Shown: positions 23,123-34,740 of the stretch, one piece after another
How positions within the stretch are numbered: the first letter of the stretch is position 1
How the letters are laid out: each line of letters begins with the position of its first letter
From: Eulemur rufifrons
Taxonomy: Eukaryota; Chordata; Mammalia; Primates; Lemuridae
Direction: 5' to 3'
Assembly (NCBI RefSeq): GCF_041146395.1
Contig: NC_091009.1
Location: 183,501 to 247,500 of the forward strand
Length of the DNA: 64,000 bases
Notes under the pieces: generated by a model
What the model was told of the DNA's origin: nothing
Databases searched by the model: none
Seen by the model: the letters and a program-made list of their open reading frames with translations, nothing else
Program-made: the position numbers and the translations under genes

Positions 23123-25436
23123 CATCCATCCCCCGTAAATTGGTTTCTATAAATGAGTGTACGCTTTCCTATATAACTTCTTCCAAACTAGAGATTAGCA
23201 TGGGTGCAAAAAATCCACCGCATAATTGCTTTCTCTGCATGAATGTAAGCGTTCCCATATATCATTCTCCTACTTCTTCCAAACTAAAGTTTAGTATGCC
23301 TACAAACCACCACACCATCGTTGCTTTCTCTGAGTGAATGTAACCCTTTCCATATATGACGCTCAGTCTTAAACCACAATAGAGTTTAGCACGCCTACAT
23401 TCCACAACCAGAGATTTGCTTTCTCTAAGTGACTCTAAGCTTTCTTATATGTGATTCTCAAACTTCGTCCAAACTAGATTTTAGCATGCCTACAATACAC
23501 CACCCCACAGATGCTTTCTCTGCATGAATGTAAGCGTTCTTATATATGACACTGGTACTTCTTTCAAAATACAATTTAGCAGACCTAAAAATCCACCGCC
23601 AAGAGTTGCTTTCTCTAAGTGACTGTCTGCTTTCGAACTTCTTCCAAATTATATTTTAGCATGCCTACAAAACACCACCCCATAGTTGCTTTCTCTGCGT
23701 CCATATAAGCGTTCATATATATGACTCTCGTACTTCTTCCAAACTGGAGTTTAGTATACCTAAAAAACGCCACTCCAACTTACCTTTCTCTGAGTGAATG
23801 AAGCATATCCATGTATGCCTCTTTCACTTCATCCAAATTAGACTTTAGCGGCCTACAAACCACCTCCTGTGAGTTGCTTTCTCTAGGTGACTGTAAACTT
23901 TCCTAATAAGACTCTCAAACATCTTCCAAACTACAGTTTGGCATGCCAACAATACAGCGCCCCATCGTTGATTTCTCTGGGTGAACATAAGCGTTCCCAT
24001 ATATGACTCTCACTCTTTTTCCAAAATAGAATTTAGCAGACCTACACACCAGCCCCCGATGGTTTCTTTCTCTAAGTGACTCTAATTTTCCCCAGATATG
24101 ACTCTCGAACTTTCTCCAAACTACAGATTATGATGATTACATACACCACCCCACAATTGCTTTCTCTGCGTGAATGTAACCGTTCATATATGACTCTCCT
24201 ACTTCTTCGAACTACAGTTGTTATTCCTACAAACCACCACGACAAAGTTCTTTCTCTGAGTGAATGCAAGCGTTCTCACACTTCATCCAAATTACAGTTT
24301 AGCAGACCTACCAACAAACTACAGAGAGTTGTTTTCTCTGTGTCACTGTAATCTTTCCTATATAAGGCTCTCGAACTTCTTCCAAACCACAGTTTAGCAT
24401 GCCAACAAAATACGACCCCAGAGTTGCTTTCTCTGCGTGAATGTAAGCATTCGTATATATGACTCTCCTACTTCCTCCAAAATACAGTTTAGAATGCTTA
24501 CAAACCACCACCCAAACGTTGCGTTCTCTGAGTGAATGTAAGCGTTCCCATGTTTGACTCTCACAATTGACGCAAATTAGAGTTTAGCATGCTTAGAAAC
24601 AATCTGCCGAGAGTTACTTTCTCTAGGTGACTGTAAGCTTTCTTATATAAGACTCGCGAACTTCTTCCAAACTAGTTTAGCATGCCAACGAAACACTGCC
24701 CCATCGTTGATTTCTCTGAGTGAAGATAAGCGTTCCCACATATGACTTTCTCTCTTCTTCCAAAATAGAATTTAGCAGATCTACAAAACGGCCCCCGATG
24801 GTTGCTTTCTCTAAGTGACTGCAATTTTCCCCAGATAAGACTCCCGAACTTCCTCCAAAGTATACATTAACATGCGTACATACGCCACCCATCAGTTGCT
24901 TTCTCTGCGTGAATGTAACCGTTCATATATATGACTCTCCTACTTCTTCCAAACTACAGTTATGATGCCTACAAATCACCACCCAAACGTTGTGTTCTCT
25001 GAGTGAATGTAAGCGTTCCCATGTTTGACTCTCACAATTGCTGCTAATTAGTGTTTACAGGCTTGCAAAGCTGTCCCGAGTGTTGCTTTCTCTAGGTGAC
25101 TGTAAGTTATCCTATATAACACTCTCGAACTCCTTCCAAACTGCAGTTTAGCATCCCCACAACACATCACCCCATAGTTTATTTCTCTGCATGAATGTAA
25201 GCGTTTGTCTATATGACTCTGGTACGTCTTTCAAAATACAATTTAGCAGACCTAAAAATCACCCGCCAAGAGTTGCTTTCTGTAAATGACTGTCAGCTTT
25301 CGAACTTCTTCCAATCTATAGTTTAGCATGCCTGCACTACAGCACCCCATATTTGCTTTCTCTGTGTTAATGTAAGCGTTCCTATATATGTCTCTCGTAC
25401 CTCTTCCAAAGTAGAGTTCAGTATGCTCAAAAACGG

Positions 25437-25809
25437 CCACCCCAACGTTGCTTTCTCTGAGTGAATGTAAGCGTTCCTGTATATGATTCTAACACTTCAT
25501 TGAAAATAGAGTTTAGCAGGCCTACGAACCACCCCCCCAAGAGTTGCTTTCTCTAAATGACTGTAAACTTCCCAGATATGACTCTCGAACATCCCCCAAA
25601 CTATAGTTTAGTAGGCATACAAACATCACTCCATAGTTGCTTTCTCTGCATGAATGTAAGCGTTCCTATATATGATTCTCGTACTTCTTCCAAACTAGAG
25701 TTTAGTATGCCTACAAACCACAACCCCATCGTTGATTTCTCTGAGTGAATGTACGCAGTCCCCAATATGACTCTCCCCCTTCTTCCAAAGTAGAGTTTTG
25801 CAGGCCTAC
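25437..25809 (-). repeat. Partner of the 373-bp identical block
   Basis: Outer member of the identical pair. It differs from its mirror in the left arm at several bases, such as GTACTTCTTCC here against the complement of GGAAGAAGGACG at 15916 on the left. Confidence 0.85.
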
Positions 25810-28800
25810 AAACCATCCCCCGAAAGTTGGTTTCTATGAATGACGGTACATTTTCCTATGTATTACTCTTTAACTTCTTGCAAAATAGAGATTAGCATGG
25901 CTACAAAAAATCCACCCCATAATTGCTTTCTCTGCATGAATGTAAGTGTTCCCATATATCATTCTCCTACTTCTTCCAAACTAGAGTTTAGTATGCCTAC
26001 AAACCACCACATCATCGTAGCTTTCTCTGAGTGAATGTAAGCCTTCCCATATATGACTCTCACTCTGAAACCAAAATAGAGTTTAGCACGCCTACATTCC
26101 ACACCCAGAGATTGGCTTTCTCTAAGTGACTCTAAGCTTTCTTATATGTGATTCTCAAACTTCGTCCAAACTAGAGTTTAGCATGCCTAGAAAACACCAC
26201 CCCACAGTTGCTTTCTCTGCATGAATGTAAGCGTTTGTATATATGACTCTGGTACTTCTTTCAAAATACAATTTAGCAGACCGAAAAATGAACCGCCGAG
26301 AGTTGCTTTCTCTAAGTGACTGTCTGCTTTCGAACTTCTTCCAAATTATATTTTAGCATGCCTACAAAACACCACCCCATAGTTGCTTTCTCTGCATCAA
26401 TATAAGCGTTCATATATATGCCTCTCTCACTTCATCTAAATTAGAGTTTAGCAGGCCTACAAACCACACCCCGTGAGTTGCTTTCTCTAGGTGACTGTAA
26501 ACTTTCCTATATAAGAATCTCCAACTTCTTTCAAACTACAGCATGCCAACAAAACACCACACCGTGGTTGCTTTCTCTGAGTGAACATAAGCGTTCCCAT
26601 ATATGACTCACACTCTGTTTCCAAAATAGAATTTAACAGATCTACAAACCACCCCAAAATGGTTCCTTTCTCTAAGTGACTGTAATTTTCCCCAGATATG
26701 ACTCTCGCACTTCCTCCAAACTACAGATTAACATGCATACCTGCGCCACCCCACAGTTGCTTTCTCTGCGTGAATGTAACCGTTCATATATATGACTCTC
26801 CTACTTCTTCCCAACTACAGTTATTATGCCTTCAAACCATCACGATAATGTTTCTTTCTCTGAGTGAATGAATGCAAGCGTTCTCAAATTTCATCCAAAT
26901 TAGAGTTTAGCAGGCCTACCAATAAACTTCCGAGAGCTGTTTTCTCTGTGTCGCTGTAATCTTTCCTATATAAGACTCTCGAACTTCTTCCAAACCACAG
27001 TTTAGCATGCCAACAAAATACGACCCCAGAGTTGCTGTCTATGCCTGAATGTAAGCGTTCAGATATATGACTCTCGTACTTCCTCCAAAATACAGTTTAG
27101 AATGCCTACAAACCACCACCCAAACGTTGCGTTCTCTGAATGAATGAAAGCATTCCCATGTTTGACTCTCACAATTGATGCAAAGTAGAGTTTAGCAGGC
27201 CAAGAAAGGATCTCCCGAGAGTTGCTTTCTCTAGGTGACTGTAAGCTTTCCTAAATAAGACTCTCCAACTTCTTCCAAACTACAGGTTAACATGCCCACA
27301 AAACATCACCCCATAGTTTTTTCTTTGCATGAATGTAAGCATTAGTATATATGACTCTGGTACTTCTTTCAAAATACAATTTAGCAGACCTAAAAATCAC
27401 CCACCAAGAGTTGCTTTCTCTAAGTGACTGTTCAGGTTTAGAACTTCTTCCAAACTATAGCATGCTTACAAAACACCACCCCGTAGTTGCTTTCTCTGGG
27501 TGAATGTAAGCGTTCCCAAATATCATTCTCGCACTTCTTCCAAACTAATTAGTATGCCTACAAAAACCAGCCCAATGTTGTTTCTCTGAGGGAATGTAAG
27601 CGGTCCCATGTTTGACTCTCACACTTCATCCAAATTAGAGTTTAGCATGTGTACAAACAATCTCCCGAGAGTTGCTTTCCCTAGGTGATGGTAATCATTC
27701 CTGTATAAGGTTCTCCAACTTCTTCCAAACTGCAGTTTAGCATGCCTACAAAACCTGACGCCATAAGTGCTTTCTCTGCATGAATGTAAGTGTTCCTATA
27801 TAGGACTCTCGTACTTCTTCCAAACTACAGTTTAGTATGCCCTACAAACCACCACCCAAACGTTGTTTTCTCTGAGTGAATGTAAGCGTTCCCATATATG
27901 ACTCTCACACTTCAACCAAAATAGAGTTTAGCAGGCCTACATTCCACACCCAGAGATTTGCTTTCTCTAAGTGACTGTAAGCTTTCTTATATGTGATTCT
28001 CAAACTTCGTCCAAACTAGAGTTTAGCATGCCTATAAAACACCACCCCATAGTTACTTTCAGTGCGTCAAAATGTATGTGTTCCTATATGTGATTCTCGT
28101 GCTTCTTCCAAACTGCAGTTTAGTAAGCCTACAAACAACCCCATCGTTGCTTTCTCTGAGGGAATGTAAGCGTTCTCATATATGACTCTCACACTTCAAC
28201 CAAAACAGGGTTTTGCAGGCCTACAAACCACCCGCCAAGACTTGCTTTTTCAAAGTGGCTGTTACCTTTCCTATATAGGACTCTGGAACTTCTCCCAAGC
28301 TAGACTTTAACATGTCTACCTGACACTACTCCGTAGTTGCTCTCGGTGTGTGAATGTAAGCGTTCCTATATATGAGTCTTGTACTTCTTCCTAACTAGCA
28401 TCTGGCATGCCAAAATAACACTCCCCCATAGTTGCTTTCTTTGAGTCAATGTAAACATTCCTATATATGTCTCTCGCACTTCTTCCAAACTTGAGTTATG
28501 TCTACAAACCAATCCCCGACAGCTGTTTTCTCTGAACGAATTTAAGCGTTCCTATATAGGACTATGGCACTTCCTCCAAACTAGAGTTTAGCAAGCCTAC
28601 ACTCCACCCCCGTTCGTTGCTTTCTCTAAGTTACTGTAAGCTTTCCTATACATGGCTCTCGAAATTTTCCAAACTAGAGTTAGCATGCCTACTATACACC
28701 TACACATAATTGCTTTGTCTGAGTGAATATAAGCCTTCCTATATATGACTGTCGCACTTTTTCCAAATTAGAGTGTAGCCAGCCTGGAAAGCACCCCTTA

Positions 28801-29326
28801 TAGTTGCTTTCATTGAGTGAATGTTAACATTCCTATGTATGACTCTCGCAACTTTTCCAATCTAAGATTTTAGCAATGCTACAAATCCCCCGCCGAGAGT
28901 TCCTATACATAACTGTCCTCTTTTTCCAAGCTAGAGTTTAGGAAGCCTAGAAACCGTCCCCCCGTAGACGCTTTATGTGAATGTAAGCGTTCCTATATAT
29001 GACTCTCGCCTTCCTCCAAACTAGAGCTTAGCAAGCCTACAAACCAACTCCCTATAATTGCTTTCTCTGAATGAATGATATCGTTCCTATATAAGACTCT
29101 CGAACTTCTTCCAAACCAGAGTTTAACAAGCCAAAAAAGCACCCCCCATAGATGCTTCCTCTAACTCAAAGCTAATATTCCTATATATGATTCAGCTTCT
29201 TCATCCAAACTAGAGTAAGGCAAGCCTACAAATCACACACCAATAGTTGCTTTCTATCAGTAAATGTAAGCATCCCTATATATGACTATAGCAATTCTTC
29301 CAAACTGGAGTTTAGCAAGCCTCCAG

Positions 29327-29463
29327 ACCCCCGGACCCCACTCCATAGTACCCTGGGCATTGGCGCCTGCCTGTCATGCAGGACATAGGGGCGGACCCTC
29401 ATCTCAGACACGGCATTGGTGGATTGTAGGCTTTTTTAAGTTTTTGAATTGAAGAAGTCTGAG
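29327..29463 (-). repeat. Island F, satellite/telomere-repeat boundary, right
   Basis: Exact mirror position of 12144-12280. It opens with ACCCCCGGACCCC and closes with GAAGAAGTCTGAG, after which TTAGGG-type repeat begins. The orientation of the island relative to the satellite is preserved. Confidence 0.88.
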
Positions 29464-29719
29464 AATTGGAATTGGGTTTAGGGTAAGGTTAGGTGTTAGG
29501 GACTAGGATTAGGTTTAGGGGTTAGGGTTTTAGGTTAGAATTAGGGTTAGGATTACTGTTAGGGTTAGAGATTAGGATTATGTTTAGTGGTTGGGTTTAG
29601 GTTTACGGTGAGAGGCAAGAGTAAGGGTCAGGGATTAGGGTTACTGTTAGGAGTTAGATTCAGGGCTTACTAAGGGTTTGGTTTAGAGATAGGGTTAGGG
29701 CTTACGTTTAACGGTGTGT

Positions 29720-29854
29720 GTTAGGGCACGGGCCCTGTCTAATGTACGGGGCACTGTGGGTGTGGAGCAAGGCTGGGTCCCCACTTCATCGTACCCTGGG
29801 TGTTGGGCTTCAACTGTCACGCAGGACAAATGCAGAGGCTCATCTCACGCATGG
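29720..29854 (-). repeat. Island E, right arm
   Basis: Mirror of 11753-11887. It differs at a few bases, for example CTGTCACGCAGGAC where the left copy would give CTGTCATGCAGGAC. Confidence 0.87.
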
Positions 29855-30394
29855 TTAGGATTAAGTTTTAAGTTTAGGGTCAGGGTTGAGGGTTAGGGTG
29901 AGGGTTAACAGTTAGAGTTAGGGTAAGGGGGTTAGGGATAGGGTTAGGGTTAAGGGTTAGGAGCTTGGTTCAGGTTTAAGGTTAGCATTAGAGGGTAGGG
30001 TTTGTGTAACTGTAGATCAGTGTTGGGTTTAGATCTCTAGGCATTAGGGTAAAGGTTAGGGTTAGGGTTAAGAGTTAGGGTTATGTTTAAAGGTTAGGAT
30101 TGGGATTAGGCTTAAGGGTTAAGGTTAAGGTTATGGGTTATGACTAAGGATCAACGGTTAGGGTTATTTTTAGGCGTAGGGTTAGGGTAAGGGGTTAGAG
30201 TTAGTGCTAGTGTTGTTGGTCGGGTTAAGGTTAGGGTTGGCGTTTCAGAATTAGGGATTAGGTGTTATGTTTATAGCTAGGAGTTAGGGTTAGAATTGCG
30301 GTATAGGGCTTGTTCTCAGGGTGTCATGCATTAACGTTAAGATAAGGGGTTAAAGTTAGGGTTACGGTGAGCTTTACCTGTTAAGGTGAGCAGT

Positions 30395-30430
30395 AGGATC
30401 AGGGTTAGGTGTTATGTTCAGGGTGAGGGT
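30395..30430. other. Deletion junction: island A' missing from the right arm
   Basis: The repeat that should lead into A' (GGTGAGCAGTAGGATCAGGG, GTTATGTTC) continues here into the flank of island D (AGGGTGAGGGTTATTTGTTAG). Compared with the left arm, about 0.4 kb including A' has gone. The two flanks share the phrase GTTATGTTC(A/T)GGGT, so unequal recombination between like sequences is the simplest explanation. Confidence 0.7.
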
Positions 30431-30464
30431 TATTTGTTAGGGGTAGTGTTTATACTTAGCATAC

Positions 30465-30650
30465 GGGCCCTGTCTGCACTGGGAGGTGGGCGGGGTTCAG
30501 GGGGATGGAATTGTCCCCGGGAACCCACTCTATCGTACGCTGGGTATGGGCTCCTGGGTTTCATGCAGGACACAGTGGCAGAGCCCCCTTTTACTCATGG
30601 CATGGGAGGATTGTAGGCTTTCTAAACTCTGAGGAAGCAAGAAGTCTGAG
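30465..30650 (-). repeat. Island D, right arm copy 1
   Basis: D-type ends (ATACGGGCCCTGTCTGCACT, CATGAGTAAAAGGG on the other strand). It carries GAGGAAGCAAG where other copies have GAGAAAGCAAG. It lies in an open frame of 64 codons on the + strand that starts within the GC-rich part. Confidence 0.87.
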
Positions 30651-32273
30651 AATTAGCTTTAGGGGTAGGATTATGGTAATGTTTAGGGATGAAGATTAGT
30701 GTCAGGGTGGTGTCTTGGGTTAGGGGTTGGGGTTAAAGGTTAGTGTTAGGTTTAACAGTTACAGTTAGGTTTATGGTTAAGTTTCAGGGTTAGGGTTAAG
30801 GTTTGGGTTTAGCGTTTGGCACAGGGGAAGACTTCAATGTTAGCTTTATGGTTAAAGATTAGGATTAGTGTTAGTGTGAGGGTTAATGGTAAGGGTCAAG
30901 ATTAATGGTTCAGGTTGGGGTTAGGCTTCGGTTTAGGGTTAGGGGTTAGGGTTAGGCTTAGGGTTAAGGGATAGGATTAGGGTTAAGTGTTGGGCTTAGG
31001 GTTAGTGTTTAGTGTTAGGGTTATCGTTAAGGATTAGGGTTAGGGTCAGGGTTAAATGTTTGGGTGCGGGTAATGGTTAGGGTCAGGGTTAAGGTTTACG
31101 GATAGGGTTAGTGTTAAGGGTTACGGGTAGGTTTAGGGTTCAGGGTTAGAGTTAGCATTAGGGCTTAAGGTTAGGATTAGGTGGTAGGTTACATTTAGGT
31201 TTAGATCTAGGCGTTAGAGTAAGGGTTAAGAGATAGGGTTAGGTTTAATGCTTAGGATTAGGGTTAGGGTTTTGGGTTAAAGTAAGTGTTAGGGGTTAGG
31301 TTTAAGGATCAAAGGTTAGGGTTATGTTTAGTTGTAGGGTTAGGGATAAGGGATAAGATTGGCGTAAGTGTTTTCCTTACTTTTATGGTTAAGGGTCACG
31401 CTTAGATTAAAGGTTAAGTTTAGTGTTAAGGGTTATGGTGAGGGTTAACGGTTACGGTAAAGGTTAAGCGTTAGTGTTAGGGATTAGCGATTAGGGTTTT
31501 TGGTAAGTGTTAGGGTTAGGAGTTAGTGTTTTATGAAGGGGTATGGTTAGAATTAGGATTGGGGTTAGTGTTAGGGTTAGGTTTAGGGGTTAGGTTTAGG
31601 GTAAAAGGATAGGATTAGGGTTAAGGGTTGGGCTCAGATTTAGGATTAAAGTTTAGTGTTCGGGTTAATGTTTAGTGTTATGGTCCAGTTTAAGTGTTGG
31701 GGTGAGGGTTAACGGTTAGGATTAGGCTTAGAGGTTGGGGATATAGTGAGGGTTCAGTGTTAAGGTTAGGTTTAGGGTTCAGGGTTAGGGTTAGCTTTAG
31801 GGGTTATGGTTAGGGTTAGGTGTTAGGTTAGTGTCAGGGTTAGGTCTAGTCGTGAGGGTAAGGTTTAGGGTTAGCTTTAAGAGCTAGGGTTAGGTTTAAT
31901 GGTTAGGATTAGGATTAAGGTTAAAGGTTAGGGTAAGGCTTAGGGGTTAGGGTGAAGGGTTAAGGGTTTTTGTTAGGCATAGCGTTGGGGTTAGAAGTAA
32001 GGGTTACTGTCAGTGTTAGGGTTGTAGGCAGGGTTACGGTTAGGGTTAGCGGTTTAGAATTAGGGTTAGGGATTAGGTGTTCCAGTGATGAATAGGAGAT
32101 AGGGTGAGAATTAGTGGATAGGGGTTGTTCTCAGGGAATGGGTTATGCACTAACGTTAGGATAAGAAGTTAAAGTTAGGCTCACGGTCAGTTTTACGTGT
32201 TAAGGGGAGAAATAGGAACAGGGTTGGGTGTTATGTTCAGGGTGAGGGATATTTGTTACAGGTATTGTTTATG
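30651..32273 (+). repeat. Island-free D-to-C interval, middle block copy 1
   Basis: About 1.6 kb of degenerate TTAGGG repeat. A decayed mini-island lies near 31345-31380. The conserved ATGCA(C/T)TAACGTTAG landmark appears at about 32145. No other structure is visible. Confidence 0.8.
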
Positions 32274-32468
32274 CTTAGCGCACGGGCCCTGTCTGCATTA
32301 GGCGGGGGAGGAGGTTCGGGGGCTGGGATTGTCACCAGGATCCCACTGTATCGTCCTCTGGGTATGGGCCCGTGGGTTTCATGCAGGACACCGTGGTAGA
32401 GCCTCCTTTCACGCATGGCATGGGAGGATTGCAGGCTTTCTAAACTCTAAGAAAGCAAGAAGTCTGAG
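32274..32468 (-). repeat. Island C, middle block copy 1
   Basis: C island read in reverse. It differs from the outer-block C islands at the GC-rich side (GGCGGGGGAGGAGG) and reads GGATCCCACTG where outer copies have GGAACCCACTC. Confidence 0.88.
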
Positions 32469-33017
32469 AATTAGATTTAGGGTTAGGATTATGGTTAGGG
32501 TTAAGGATGAAGTTTAGTGTTAGGGTGAGGGCTTAGGGTTAGTGATTAGGGTTAGGGTTAAAGGTTACTCTTAGGTTTAACAGTTACAGTTCGGTTTAGG
32601 GTTGAGGTTTACGGTTAGGGTTAAGATGAGGGGTTAGGGTTTGGTATAGGGTTAGGGTTAGGTACAGGGTTAGGGTTAAGTGTTAGAATTAGGGTTGAAG
32701 ATGAGGATTAGGGTTAGGATTAAAGGTTAGCGTGAGAGTTAACGGTTAGGGTTAAGGTTAAGAGTTAGTGTTAGGGTTTAGGTTTAGGGTTAAGGGTTAG
32801 GGTTAGTTTTAGGGTTCGAGTTATGTGTTAGGGTTTGTGTTAGAGGTTAGGGTTTGGTTTACTGTTCAGGGTTAGGGTTACGTTTAGGGGTTAGCATTAG
32901 GGTTAAGGATTAGGTTGAGGGTAAGGGTTTAGAGTTAGTGTTCGTCTTTAGGCTGGGGCTTAGGTTCAGGGTCAGGGGTTAGAGTTGGTGGTAGGGCTTA
33001 GATTTAGCGGTCAGGTT

Positions 33018-33199
33018 AAGGGCACAGGAGCTGTTTAATCTATGGTGAGAGGGGTCTGTTCGGAGTCACCACAAAGCACAACATCATTCCCTGGGCCCTG
33101 GGACAAGACCTACATGCAGGACTCAGGCGGAGCCTCATCTCACACATGGCATGGCTGTATTTTAGGCTTGCTTCACTCTGGGAATGGAAGTAGTGTGAG
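33018..33199 (-). repeat. Island B, middle block copy 1
   Basis: Reverse B island with AAGGGCACAGGAGCTG, GGTCTGTTCGGAGTCACC and GTGTGAG at the end. It sits 0.74 kb from C and 1.0 kb from A', the standard steps. Confidence 0.88.
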
Positions 33200-34017
33200 A
33201 ATTAGGGTTAGGGTTGGGGTTAGGGGTTGCAAGTTAGGGGTTAGGTTTTGACTCAGGGTTAGGTGGTAGGGATTAGTGGTTAGGGTTAGAGTTAGTGTTA
33301 CGGGTTAAGTGTTAAGTCTGCTTTAGGGGGCCATGGTAAGTTTTAGGTTTGGAGTTAGCGTTAGGGTTAGGGTTTAGGGTTAAGGGATAGGGTTAGGGTT
33401 AAGGGTTAGGCTTAGGTTTCGGGTTCAGGTTAGGGTTAGGGTCAGGGTTAAGGGTTAGGGTGAGGGTGAAGAGTTAGGGTTAGGGTTACGGGATTAGGGA
33501 TAGGTTTAGGGTTAAGGGTCAGGTGTATGGTTCAGGTTTAAGGTTAGCATTAGGGGGTTAGCGTTAGTGTTACCTGTAGGTCAGTGTTGGGGTTAGATCT
33601 CTAGGCATTAGGGTAAAGGTTAGGGTTAGGGTTAATTGTTAGGGTTATGTTTAATGGTTAGGATTGGGATTAGGGTTAAGGGTTAGGGTTAAGGTTAGGG
33701 GTTATGACTAAGGATCAACGGTTAGTGTTATTTTTGGGCATAGGTTTAGCATAAGCGGTTAGGGTTAGGGTTAGGGTTGTTCGTAGCGTTAAGGTTAGGG
33801 TTGGCGTTTCACAATTAGGGATTAGGTGTTATGGTTATGGCTAGGAGTTAGGGTTAGAATTACGGTATAGGGCTTGTTCTAGGGTGTCATGCATTTACCT
33901 TAAGATAAGGGGTTAAAGTTAGGGTTACGGTGAGCTTTACCTGTTAAGGTGAGCAGTAGGATCAGGGTTAGGTGTTATGTTCTGGGTTAGGGTTATGGGT
34001 GAGGGGTAGGGTTTATC

Positions 34018-34208
34018 CTTAGGGCACGGGCCCTGTATGCACTAGGAGGCGAAGTTAGGGATCTGTGATGGTCGCTGGGAACCCACTCTATCGTACGCAG
34101 TGTATGGGCCTCTGGGTTTCATGCAGGACACTGTGGCAGAGCCGGCTTTCATGCATGGCTTAGTAGGATTGTAGGCTTTCAAAACTCTGAGAAAGCAAGG
34201 AGTCTGAG
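34018..34208 (-). repeat. Island A', middle block copy 1
   Basis: Reverse A' with GGAGGCGAAGTTAGGGATC and CATGCATGGCTTAGTAGG. It is close to the left-arm A' at 11086 rather than to the outer-block A islands. Confidence 0.88.
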
Positions 34209-34544
34209 AATTAGATTTTGGGTTAGGATTACGGCACGGTTTAGGGATGAAGATTAGTGTTAGGGAGAGGGCTTAGGGTTAGGGGTTAGGGTTAGGTTTA
34301 GGGTTGTTGGTAGGGTGAAGGTTAGGGTTGACGTTTTAGAATTAGGGATGAGGTATTACGGTTATGACTATGGTTTAGGATTAGAATTATAGGATAGGGC
34401 TTCTTCTCAAGGTGTTATGCATTCACGTTAAGTTAAGGGGCTAAGTTAGGGTTACGGAGAGGTTTATGTTTTAAGCTGAGCAATAGGATCAGGGCTAGGT
34501 ATTATGTTCAGGGTGAGGGTTATCTGTTAGGGGTAGTGTTTATA

Positions 34545-34740
34545 CTTAGCGTACGGGCTCTGTCTGCACTGGGCGGGGGGCGGGGGTTAGGGGGATGGGA
34601 TTGTCGCCGAGAACCCACTCTATCGTACGCTGGTTATGGGCTCCTGGGTTTCATGCAGGACACAGTGGCAGAGCCCCCTTTTACTCATGGCATGGGAGGA
34701 TTGTAGGCTTTCTAAACTCTGAGAAAGCAAGAAGTCTGAG
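34545..34740 (-). repeat. Island D, right arm copy 2
   Basis: Contains, on the + strand near 34573-34585, GGGCGGGGGGCGGGGG. This is the strongest GC-box-like (Sp1/KLF type) string in the middle block. Confidence 0.87.

Larger units (their letters stand above)
21860..29326 (-). repeat. 94-bp tandem satellite, reverse block
   Basis: Same satellite in opposite orientation. A typical + strand reading is GTTGCTTTCTCTGAGTGAAT, GTAAGCGTTCCTATATATGA, CTCTCGCACTTCTTCCAAAC, TAGAGTTTAGCATGCCTACA. Class order is the mirror of the left block, including the shortened m2 monomers. It ends at CTCCAG against island F. Confidence 0.93.
21860..29896 (-). repeat. Right arm of the large palindrome
   Basis: Reverse copy of 11711-20260. 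The island E frame boundaries at 29714-29896 mirror 11711-11893 exactly under 41607-x. Island F and the AAGCCTTTTT-type boundary also match to the base. Beyond about 29.9 kb, matching continues only at the level of island order, with several length shifts. Confidence 0.9.
30465..34544 (+). repeat. 4.08 kb higher-order unit, copy 1 (D-C-B-A')
   Basis: The step is about 4080-4088 bp, measured independently from island D (30465 to 34545), B (33018 to 37106), C (32274 to 36357) and A' (34018 to 38102). It is the 3.54 kb unit plus the 0.53 kb D-to-A' step. Confidence 0.87.

Noticed and set aside
12281..29326. CRISPR array
   Set aside because: The 94-bp monomers are contiguous and similar along their whole length, with no short constant repeat separated by unique spacers. 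The context is eukaryotic.
12281..29326. CENP-B box in the satellite
   Set aside because: I looked for TTCG followed by the spaced A and CGGG in both orientations of the typical monomers. TTCGAGAG and TTCGAACT words occur but the rest of the motif does not fit.
12281..29326. TATA-box or CArG-type promoters in each monomer (TCATATATAGGAACG)
   Set aside because: The string is part of the satellite consensus and drifts freely (CATACATGG, CATATCTGG). No neighbouring promoter elements or genes support it.
11711..29896. Palindrome as a simple fold-back read or assembly error
   Set aside because: Not excluded, but the arms differ by substitutions, a 46-bp deletion, a loss of about 0.5 kb and a missing island A'. 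A copying artefact would leave near-perfect arms.
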